Notes under the pieces: model-generated
The model's input: the letters and a program-made list of their open reading frames with translations, nothing else
What the model was told of the DNA's origin: nothing
The model's database searches: none
Made by a program: the position numbers and the translations under genes
NCBI GenBank assembly: GCA_966250375.1
Contig: CBINHE010000092.1
Coordinates: forward strand, 1 to 16,669
Reading direction: 5' to 3'
DNA length: 16,669 nt
Source of the DNA: CAMLDH01 sp966250375
GTDB taxonomy: Bacteria > Pseudomonadota > Gammaproteobacteria > Burkholderiales > Burkholderiaceae_D
Shown: one piece after another, positions 1 through 7,070 of the stretch
How positions within the stretch are numbered: position 1 is the stretch's first letter
How the letters are laid out: each line of letters starts with the position of its first letter

Positions 1-396
1 AAGCTGCCCGAGGACGACGCCTGCCGGGGCGCGCTCGCGGCGCTGGCCGCGGAAGCGGCGAAGCGCGCAAGCGAAGGCGGGATGGGCCGCTTCACTGAAC
101 AGAATCTGGCCAACCTGGCCAACGCGTTTTGCAAGCTGCCCGAGAACGGCGCCTGCCGGGACGCGCTCGCGGCGCTGGCCGCGGAAGTGGCGAAGCGCGC
201 AAGCGAAGGCGGGATGGGCCGCTTCAATGAACAGGCTCTGGCCAACCTGGCCAACGCGTTTTGCAAGCTGCCCGAGGACGACGCCTGCCGGGGCGCGCTC
301 GCGGCGCTGGCCGCGGAAGTGGCGAAGCGCGCAAGCGAAGGCGGGATGGGCTGCTTCACTGAACAGGATCTGGCCAACCTGGCCAATGCGTTTTGC
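1..396 (+). repeat. 132-bp in-frame tandem repeat, three units
   Basis: Units begin at 1, 133 and 265, each with AAGCTGCCCGAG, and are almost identical in DNA, differing at only a few positions. The period is exactly 44 codons, so copy number can change without breaking the frame. The array runs off the left edge, so the total copy number is unknown. The unit after 396 diverges abruptly (FCKSSAPECR), marking the end of the homogenised block. Confidence 0.95.
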
Positions 397-3300
397 AAAT
401 CATCGGCCCCCGAATGTCGCGCCGCGAACATGGGCATCGCCCGCCATCTGCTCGCTTCCCCTGCCTGCCTGGCATCCACCATAGTGCAACACTGTTCGAT
501 GCTGGCCCACGCCTTCGCGTGCCACCTCGATGATGCAGACGAACAAGCGCAAGCCACGCTGGAAGCGGCGCTGCGCGCGCTGGTGCCGCCGGCGATCGAC
601 GACATGTCGCACGCCGGCGTCCTTGGCGTCGCCAACCTGCTGCGCGCGTACGGCAAGGTCCGCCTGACCAGGGAACTGGCGGCGCTGGCCGAACCCGGAC
701 TGCTGCGCATCGCCGCGCTGGTCGCGGCCGACGGCCTGCGCGGCAACGGTTTGGAAACGATGGGCAGCCTGTGCGCGAGCTTGGCGCCGCTGGTGCGCAG
801 TAACGACTTGCGCCGGTTCCGCCGCGACGCGCTGCACCTGCTGCAGCAGTTGCAGCCGATCATTACCCGCAAGCTCGAGCTGTACCTGGCAGGCGAGGGC
901 GGCGCGGGCGCCCAGCAAGACGAAGCCTGCGCCAGCCGCTGCCCGGCGCTGTCGGCGTATCACATCCTCAAGACCTACGTGCAAGTCAGGATTCACTGGA
1001 CAGGCAGGGAAACCGGCATGCGCAACGCGCAAGCCCAGGCCGGCGCGGCCGAACTCGATGCCTGGCTCAAGGACGTTTATGCGCGCCTCGCCCCCCTGAT
1101 CGAACGCGACCTGTCGTCCTACAGCTGGAACATGATCGCGCAGCTGGAATCGGAAGACCCGGCCGACGCGCTCGACCGCTTCATCGTCGAGCACAGCGAA
1201 CAAATCGCTGCGCGCTATGCACCGGCAGCGTTCGACCACGACAGCGTGTTCGATTCCTTCGACCATGCGCCGCGCCCGCCCGAAGCCGGTTCCGGCCTGC
1301 TGTCCATTCCCACAGTCGACCCGCAGGGCAGGGTATTGCATACCGCACCGCCCCGCTATTCGCTGTTCGCGCGCCTGACGCAAGGCCAAATCCAGCCGCT
1401 GTGGGTGCAACTGCCGGAGCGCTTCAGCAGCTTCCTGCTGGCGCGCACCTTCATGCACGACGGCCAGCCATACCGCTTCGACCTGGTCGGCGGCAGCCGC
1501 ATGAAAGCGGGGCGGCGCAATATCGCGCAGCTTTTCGCGCCGGGCGAGAGCAAGCCCGAGCAAGGCGGCATGCTGCTGGCGCTGCCGGCGGCTGAAACCC
1601 TGCCCGGCAGCACGTACGGCCGCATGATGGCGGAAATGTTCCCCAACGAGGAAAGCTTTTACTATTTCCAGCGCGCGATGATGGGCTCGCCGCCCAATCT
1701 GGCCAACAGCGCCACCCCGGCGCCGCCCTCTGCAGCGCAGGAAGTCGCCCCGGCGCCGCCCGGCCATGTGCTGGAAGGCCGCTTCCGGGTCGCCCTGCTG
1801 CCCGACCGGCGTCCCGCCGGCGAAGCCGCGCACCCGTTTGCGATGACCAATGAACACGGCGAGCCGATCGCGCTGCGCCCGTTCGACGGCTGCGGCTTCA
1901 TCCGCGAAGACGTCGCCAAGCGCATGCCCGCCTTTGCCCATGCCATCCGCTATGGCCGGGAAACCGAGTCGGCCAACCTGCCGGCGCAGGCGCTGCAGCA
2001 TTACCTGCGCAACGAGGCGGTAGCCGACGAAGCGGCTGAACGCATGATCGAACGGCTGCAGGCGCAAGGCAAGCCGCCCACCCCGGAACAAGTGTTCCGC
2101 AGCTTGAGCGCCGGCCTGATCAAGGGCGACATCGGGGTCGCCGTACCCTCCGCCGACGGCCAGGTCCACCTGCCGGACGCCAAGAGCGGCGCGTTCCGCC
2201 GTCACGGCGGCGACCTGATGCTGGGCAAAAGCCCGTACGACAAGCCCAACCTGGGCTGGTTCGCCCACGACCAGGTGCAGACCGGCGACGCCACCGCGCG
2301 CTTCCTCGACCGCTGCATCACGCTGCAGTACAGTTTCTGGATCAAGACTGACCCCGTGGCCGGCAAGTCCGTCAAGGCGTTTGCCAAGGGCTTGCTCATC
2401 GCCGTGCCGCAACACATGTGGCCCGCCGCGTTCGGCGACGTGGACCTGTGCCTGTCGGCCGACGACGTCAAGATGCAATCGGACTGGCGCCACGACAAGC
2501 AGCGCGCCGCGCACGATATGCGCATGGAAGGGCCAGGCCAGCTGCAGGCCGGCGAACTGTTCGCCGGCGGCTCGCTGGTGGCGCTGCCGCCGCAGTCGCA
2601 GCAAAAACGCGACGGGGATTTCGATGGCGACCCGATGCTCATCCTGGCCGGCTATCCGCACTTGGCCGACGATGTGCGCCGCCACAACGAACAGGAGGAA
2701 GCGCTGGCGCTGCCATCGCTCAAGCCGCCCAAGAGCCATACCCCGGCCGTCGGCCCGGACGGCCAGTACCGCCATGGCCGCACGCGCGCCATCATGTCGA
2801 TGCAACTCAATGTGCTGACCGATTTTGTCGGCCTGCAATACCTGTATCTGGCGCTGCCGCGGGAGCAGCGCCGGCGCTTCGCCGAGCAGGCGCTGTTCGG
2901 CGTGCAGGAAGGATGGGAGCCGGGCCGCGAGGACAACGAAGGCAACTGGCAACCCGGGCTGCGCCCGCTGGCGGGACGCCTGCGCGATGCCGAGACTGTG
3001 CAGGACAGGCAGGCGGCGCTGGAGAACGTGACGGCGATGCTGCGGCGCCAGCATGACGCCAGCGAGCATCCGCAGGCGCGCCAGGCTGCCGCGCTGCTGG
3101 CCGAAGCTGTGCGTGCGTGGGCGGCTCAAAAGTTGCCGCAACAGAAAGTGCCGGGCCTGGACTTGGCCGTGCCGCCGGCGGACCCGGCCTTCGAGGCGCT
3201 GTTCCCCGGCTTGCGGGAAGAACTGGGTGCGCAGCCGGACCCGGCGCTGCGGATGAACGCACTGCTGCAGCGCGTGCCCAACCGCGTGCCGATGCCGGGC

Positions 3301-4731
3301 CAGCACTGGCAAGTCCCAGGCGATGCGGAAGCCAGCTTGAACCGCCTGCTCGCCATGGGCGTGAAGATCGGCACCGATGCGCTCAAATCGAACACCGGCA
3401 GCCGGCAGGCGCAGCGCACGGCCGACTACCTGCGCGGACTGTACAGCCGCATGCACGGCGGCATGGAAGCGCCGCCGTACACCAAGCTGCTGGCGCGCCA
3501 GATCCGGGACGGGCGCTTCGATGCGAAAGCCGCGCTCGAACAGTTGACGGACAACCCGACGCTGGCCGCGCAGATCATGGAAAAGGCGATCGCGCGGCTG
3601 GAGCAAAAAGGCTGGCTGCCACGGCCGGAAGGCGCGCCGACGCAGCACGCGGCAGCACGGCCCGGCGACGCAGCGATGGCGCAGTACCGGTTCGCCTCGA
3701 TGCCCGTCGGCAGCAGCAACCGCCGCGTCCTGGACCGGGTGTCGCTCGCCATCCGCGAGCGCGCGTTCGCGCTCGAAAAAACCGTCACCCCGGTGCTATC
3801 GGCGTTGTTCGCGGCGCTCGGCGGGCGGGAACACAAACCATCCGAGCGCCTGAAAAGCGACTGGTCGATCAAGGACAAGATCGCCCGCGCCTACCCGGAG
3901 CGCGGCATCAAAGTGACGCAGGCGCAGGCCGACGAACGCGTGCGCGACGGGCTGCGCTATGCAATCGTGTTCGACCATGCCGGCTTCACGGACAAGGCGC
4001 TGCAGGCGCTGGAGCAACTGCGCGCGCAATTCGACATCGAACGCGTGAAAAACACCTTTGCCCAGGGCGCGGTCTACAAGGGCATCAACATCACGCTGCG
4101 CGACAAAAAAAATAACGCGCCGTTCGAGATCCAGTTCCACACCGATGACAGCATCCGGATCAAGGGCGAGACCCATGCGTCTTACCGCAAGAGCCTCAAT
4201 CCGCACCAGGCCCCGGAAGAACGCGCGCAGCTGCTGCGGAAGATGCAGCAAAAGAGCGACACGGTGGCGCTGCCGGACGGGGTGGAGCGCATCGCGGAAG
4301 AGCCGGCGCGGGCGGCGCCTGCCGCTTCCCGCCGTCTGCCGGCGCGGGGCCGGGCGCAGCACGGCGACCGGCCCGTGGAAGAGCCGCGCCGCGAAGGGGA
4401 TGTCGGCGCACCGCCGCAGGCGGTGCGCGGCAGCGCCTTCGCGCATGCGTTGCGCACCCGGTTCAACGAAAGCCAGGGGGCATCGGCCCGGCCGCCAGGA
4501 AAGCCGATGGACAGCGGCGCATCGATGGCGGCGAGCCGGTTCGCGTCGCTGTCCGGCAGCAGCAAGCGCGGCGAACCGGACCGACACCGGGCGGCGACGT
4601 ACGAGCCGGTGCCGTCCGGCAGGACAGTCGACGGCGGCGTCAGAAATCGGAGGGCGCAAGAAGATGCTGCCAGGGAGCGAATGGAACAAGTGCGGGGGCA
4701 AAGGCGCGCGCCGAACGAGTTCCTTCCATGA
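1..4731 (+). CDS. Large SKWP/RipS-XopAD-like effector with DFDGD motif and RelA/SpoT-like C-terminus (5' end outside window)
   Basis: The frame is open from base 1, so the N-terminus is missing; 1576 residues are visible. Bases 1-396 encode three 44-residue repeats (pattern F-x-E-Q-x-LANLANAFCKLP), resembling the SKWP repeats of Ralstonia RipS and Xanthomonas XopAD type III effectors and the helical OPR/FASTK-type repeats. Looser helical sequence follows to about 1250. The middle region has KRDGDFDGDPM at 2605-2637, like the metal-binding loop of two-barrel RNA polymerases. Bases about 3780-4260 resemble a RelA/SpoT synthetase: R-x-K-S-x-x-S-I-x-x-K, then DGLRY (3946-3960), YKGIN and FEIQFHT (4123-4143). 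The C-terminal tail from about 4290 is rich in Arg, Pro and Ala and looks disordered. The best-supported inference is an effector translocated into a eukaryotic host cell. No secretion signal or promoter can be seen because the start is off-window. Function is unknown. Confidence 0.72.
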   Translation, partial: KLPEDDACRGALAALAAEAAKRASEGGMGRFTEQNLANLANAFCKLPENGACRDALAALAAEVAKRASEGGMGRFNEQALANLANAFCKLPEDDACRGALAALAAEVAKRASEGGMGCFTEQDLANLANAFCKSSAPECRAANMGIARHLLASPACLASTIVQHCSMLAHAFACHLDDADEQAQATLEAALRALVPPAIDDMSHAGVLGVANLLRAYGKVRLTRELAALAEPGLLRIAALVAADGLRGNGLETMGSLCASLAPLVRSNDLRRFRRDALHLLQQLQPIITRKLELYLAGEGGAGAQQDEACASRCPALSAYHILKTYVQVRIHWTGRETGMRNAQAQAGAAELDAWLKDVYARLAPLIERDLSSYSWNMIAQLESEDPADALDRFIVEHSEQIAARYAPAAFDHDSVFDSFDHAPRPPEAGSGLLSIPTVDPQGRVLHTAPPRYSLFARLTQGQIQPLWVQLPERFSSFLLARTFMHDGQPYRFDLVGGSRMKAGRRNIAQLFAPGESKPEQGGMLLALPAAETLPGSTYGRMMAEMFPNEESFYYFQRAMMGSPPNLANSATPAPPSAAQEVAPAPPGHVLEGRFRVALLPDRRPAGEAAHPFAMTNEHGEPIALRPFDGCGFIREDVAKRMPAFAHAIRYGRETESANLPAQALQHYLRNEAVADEAAERMIERLQAQGKPPTPEQVFRSLSAGLIKGDIGVAVPSADGQVHLPDAKSGAFRRHGGDLMLGKSPYDKPNLGWFAHDQVQTGDATARFLDRCITLQYSFWIKTDPVAGKSVKAFAKGLLIAVPQHMWPAAFGDVDLCLSADDVKMQSDWRHDKQRAAHDMRMEGPGQLQAGELFAGGSLVALPPQSQQKRDGDFDGDPMLILAGYPHLADDVRRHNEQEEALALPSLKPPKSHTPAVGPDGQYRHGRTRAIMSMQLNVLTDFVGLQYLYLALPREQRRRFAEQALFGVQEGWEPGREDNEGNWQPGLRPLAGRLRDAETVQDRQAALENVTAMLRRQHDASEHPQARQAAALLAEAVRAWAAQKLPQQKVPGLDLAVPPADPAFEALFPGLREELGAQPDPALRMNALLQRVPNRVPMPGQHWQVPGDAEASLNRLLAMGVKIGTDALKSNTGSRQAQRTADYLRGLYSRMHGGMEAPPYTKLLARQIRDGRFDAKAALEQLTDNPTLAAQIMEKAIARLEQKGWLPRPEGAPTQHAAARPGDAAMAQYRFASMPVGSSNRRVLDRVSLAIRERAFALEKTVTPVLSALFAALGGREHKPSERLKSDWSIKDKIARAYPERGIKVTQAQADERVRDGLRYAIVFDHAGFTDKALQALEQLRAQFDIERVKNTFAQGAVYKGINITLRDKKNNAPFEIQFHTDDSIRIKGETHASYRKSLNPHQAPEERAQLLRKMQQKSDTVALPDGVERIAEEPARAAPAASRRLPARGRAQHGDRPVEEPRREGDVGAPPQAVRGSAFAHALRTRFNESQGASARPPGKPMDSGASMAASRFASLSGSSKRGEPDRHRAATYEPVPSGRTVDGGVRNRRAQEDAARERMEQVRGQRRAPNEFLP

Positions 4732-4748
4732 CGCGAGAGGCGATCAGA

Positions 4749-5777
4749 TCAGCGGCAGCACGCAATATGCTGTTCTGCCAATTGCAGGTAGTCCATGGCG
4801 CGGCGCGGCCATTCTGGCGAATAACGAAATTTCTCCTCGCTCAAATGGCGGATCGCGATTGTCGCGCGCAGCATCGCGCGATAACTCTGGTAAAAGTGGA
4901 TGAGCGCAATCGCCGGCCAATCGCCTGAGATATCGCTATAAGTGCGCAGCAGGAGGGCGCCCAACTCGGCTGCGCCCAGACGTTCACACTCCAGCGCCAG
5001 GAAGGCGAGCTCATCGGCGGTATCGACAATCCGCAGGTCGCGCGAAAATTCGAGGCAGTCGATGATGGCCAGTGTCGGCTGGAGGCAGATATGTTCTGGA
5101 CGCAGGTCGCCATGGCCTTCGACAATTTTTCCTGATTGAATTCGCTCGTCAAACATGGCAGCTATTTGCTGTAGCACTGTACGCTGCGCCAAGCAAATGA
5201 CGCTCACCCGTTCGGTCGGCAGTTGATAGGCCGGTCGGCTCAATTCCTGTAGGTTGGAGTCGATATGGATGAGGAATCTTCTGCGGTATTCGACTGGATT
5301 GATATCAATGGGGGCGCACGTGCGATAGAAATCGGCAAGCCGTGCCGCGACTTTGCCGATATCCTGTTCGCTTGCCGTTTGATGCTTGATCGCATAGTCC
5401 AGCATGTACTCTGTCGGCAGCCGTCGCATTTTGACCAGCCAGTCGACGACGGTTCCATCGCCATCCAGTTGCAAATGTCCTGACGTGTTGAATGCAAGCG
5501 GCACAACGCCTAGATAGACGTCGGCGGCCAGGCGCCGATTCAGGCGTACCTCTTCTTCGCAGTAATAGCGCCGCGCGGCGGCCGTGCGGAAGTCGAGAAA
5601 TTCGTGGTGCACCGGTTTTTTCAGTTTGTACGCATAACCATCCGTCAGAAAAACCCATGACATATGCGTCTCGATTGCTTCCACGCGATAGGCTGGTTCC
5701 GAGAAACTCGTCGGCTGCCGTAAAAATGCCACTTTGGACTCCAGCGTTACTGCATCAGTGGCGGGTGGTAATGCCAT
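4749..5777 (-). CDS. Aminoglycoside phosphotransferase-like kinase-fold protein (COG2187 type)
   Basis: The product is 342 residues from ATG 5777. It shows kinase-fold landmarks: ETHMSWVFLTDGYAYKLKKPV near the N-terminus with a likely ATP-binding lysine, EEEVRLNRRL, then the catalytic loop HGDLRPEHICL and the metal-binding IIDCLEF, followed by RDLRIVDTADELAFLALECERLGA. This order is typical of COG2187 proteins, which often sit next to or are fused to a P-loop kinase and have no settled substrate; no such partner is visible here. The frame stays open upstream to a TTG at 5903, but ATG 5777 starts where family similarity begins. No strong ribosome site is seen at either start. It converges on the effector gene with a 17-bp gap. 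A role in antibiotic resistance should not be assumed. Confidence 0.82.
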   Translation of the reverse strand: MALPPATDAVTLESKVAFLRQPTSFSEPAYRVEAIETHMSWVFLTDGYAYKLKKPVHHEFLDFRTAAARRYYCEEEVRLNRRLAADVYLGVVPLAFNTSGHLQLDGDGTVVDWLVKMRRLPTEYMLDYAIKHQTASEQDIGKVAARLADFYRTCAPIDINPVEYRRRFLIHIDSNLQELSRPAYQLPTERVSVICLAQRTVLQQIAAMFDERIQSGKIVEGHGDLRPEHICLQPTLAIIDCLEFSRDLRIVDTADELAFLALECERLGAAELGALLLRTYSDISGDWPAIALIHFYQSYRAMLRATIAIRHLSEEKFRYSPEWPRRAMDYLQLAEQHIACCR

Positions 5778-5909
5778 GGTTTGTATATTCGAGCGCAGAA
5801 CTGCCCCTATACGCGTCAACTGGCGAATAAAGGTAAGGCGAACCCCCACCCACCAATGCATCATCGAACGTTTCGGTGCTCGGGCCGCAACTGTCCTCGG
5901 CAATTCACT

Positions 5910-6219
5910 CTAATGTGTCGGCAACGAATGAATGATGTTCTTGAAATTTCCCCATTCTGTTGCGCCCTATATTTTTGAATGCGCACGGCCAAACGTGCAA
6001 ATCATGGCGGACGCTTTGAGCGTTGTATCGGGATCGGGCGCTCTCTTTGAATATTTCCAGGTAATCATGGGAGCCCAGCAAGGCATGGCCGTGCAGCCAT
6101 TTTACTTCCGGGCATTCTTGCTCGATATGCTCGACTGCGCGTTTTTCGAAATCTTCGATGGATGTCGGTGACCTCAACATACCGGGCAAGAGCCGTGTGA
6201 GAAGAATAAATGTTTGCAT
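5910..6219 (-). pseudogene. GYD-domain protein, broken by a frameshift and a nonsense codon
   Basis: The gene starts at ATG 6219 behind GGAGAAAACTTC and reads MQTFILLTRLLPGMLRSP, then CPEVKWLHGHALLGSHDYLEIF, which is characteristic of GYD-domain proteins (about 95-100 residues, function unclear). After IFKE (about 6030) the first frame loses similarity. The neighbouring frame restores it: PDTTLKASAMICTFGRAHSKI, then TAG, then GATEWGNFKNIIHSLPTH and a stop at 5910. The TAG falls where family members usually have Trp (IWGATEW), consistent with a TGG to TAG change. So one indel and one nonsense mutation separate it from an intact gene. It lies 14 bp behind the stress-protein gene, probably in one operon. 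The start and ribosome site remain intact, so a truncated, altered product of about 104 residues could still be made. Confidence 0.75.
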
Positions 6220-6233
6220 GAAGTTTTCTCCAT

Positions 6234-6701
6234 TCAGGCATGACTGGGCTCCTGTTTCGATCGATAGACGAGCACAGGAATCTGGCAGATCGCCAGGACT
6301 TTCGACGTCACGCTGCCCAGCAACAATTGCCTCCACCCGCTGCGTCCATGCGACCCCATGACAATCAAATCGCAGTGCTGTTCTTCTGCAGTGGCGACGA
6401 TCGGTTGCGCGGTCGCCTCCGAAAACACGGTTACGCCGGAAAATTTCAAACCGGCATCGGCAGCGGCGCGCCGAATCTCTTCGAGATACGCTTCTCCTGC
6501 CTTGCACATCGACGCTTTATATTTTTCTTCGGAAGGAAAATCGGGCGGAATCATTTCCACATAAACCGGGTACTGGTATTCGGGGGCAACGAAGATGCCG
6601 ACAGTCTCTGCTGCCAGTTGCCGGGCCAACTCTATCGCCGCATACGCAGCTGCGGTTGCAAGCGGAGAGCCGTCGGTGGGGATGAGAATTTTTTTGTACA
6701 C
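6234..6701 (-). CDS. Universal stress protein, UspA family, ATP-binding type
   Basis: The product begins MYKKILIPTDGSPLA, the usual start of UspA-family proteins, and ends with GSHGRSGWRQLLLGSVTSKVL. That ending fits the ATP-binding pattern G-2x-G-9x-G-S. Its length of about 155 residues suits a single-domain Usp. I chose the GTG at 6701 because AGGCGG lies 4 bases upstream and because homologs begin at this point. An ATG at 6716 in the same frame would add five residues but lacks a clear ribosome site. Usp proteins are cytoplasmic stress-survival proteins induced by growth arrest, hypoxia or other stress. The GYD pseudogene follows 14 bp downstream on the same strand. Confidence 0.92.
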   Translation of the reverse strand: MYKKILIPTDGSPLATAAAYAAIELARQLAAETVGIFVAPEYQYPVYVEMIPPDFPSEEKYKASMCKAGEAYLEEIRRAAADAGLKFSGVTVFSEATAQPIVATAEEQHCDLIVMGSHGRSGWRQLLLGSVTSKVLAICQIPVLVYRSKQEPSHA

Positions 6702-7070
6702 AATACCGCCTGGCATCACGACTAATTCTGTTCAGTTAGGATCGGCTTTTAACAATTTACGTTAGCAGATAAAAGAATCAGATATTTGCGGCGGCTCAAA
6801 GTGCTTATAAGGGGGGCTGGATTTTCATTACAACAAAGAGACGTATTTGCTGCGGCTGCGCTGGCGGCGTTAAAGAAGAAGGAGAAGGGCGAAGAAGGGC
6901 GCATCGCGATGTGCCCTACCGATTGACTAAGTAACCGAGCAAAATTAATTGTGATTTCTACGCGGTACTTTTTGTAGGAGCGGCCTTTCCCGCGATAGGT
7001 GTTAGCCCATGCAAGCTATCGCGGGCAAGGCCCGTTCCTACAAATTCACCGTTTTTTGCATGGCTACTTA
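6702..7070. other. Intergenic stretch with stress-gene leader and two inverted repeats
   Basis: No gene is seen here. The part nearest 6702 must hold the promoter of the stress-protein gene, but I see no convincing -35/-10 pair or FNR-type palindrome. A purine-rich run (about 6873-6896) precedes a 20-bp inverted repeat at 6897-6916 (GGGCGCATCG/CGATGTGCCC, one mismatch). A longer REP-like palindrome is listed separately. Confidence 0.6.
6971..7044. repeat. REP-like extragenic palindrome
   Basis: The left arm 6971-6998 (TTTGTAGGAGCGGCCTTTCC continuing to CGCGATAG) pairs with the right arm 7016-7044, allowing one bulge and about two mismatches, around a 17-base loop. The sequence is strikingly like the GTAGGAGCGGCC-type REP elements widespread in Pseudomonas and other proteobacteria. 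It sits 27 bp beyond the stop of the decayed acyltransferase gene, a usual REP location, and could act in transcript end protection or termination. I see no REP-associated tyrosine transposase gene in the window. Confidence 0.8.

Noticed and set aside
400..3648. 1082-residue open frame on the minus strand, antisense to the effector
   Set aside because: It is an Arg/His/Gln-rich product of the GC-rich codon pattern on the other strand, shows no domain, and lies wholly opposite a gene with clear motifs.
2418..4115. Long plus-strand frames (2418-3056, 3117-4115) inside the effector
   Set aside because: Composition is Arg/Ala/Gly-rich without motifs; these are frame shadows of the GC-rich gene.
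6240..6725. 161-residue plus-strand frame
   Set aside because: It is antisense to the universal stress protein gene.
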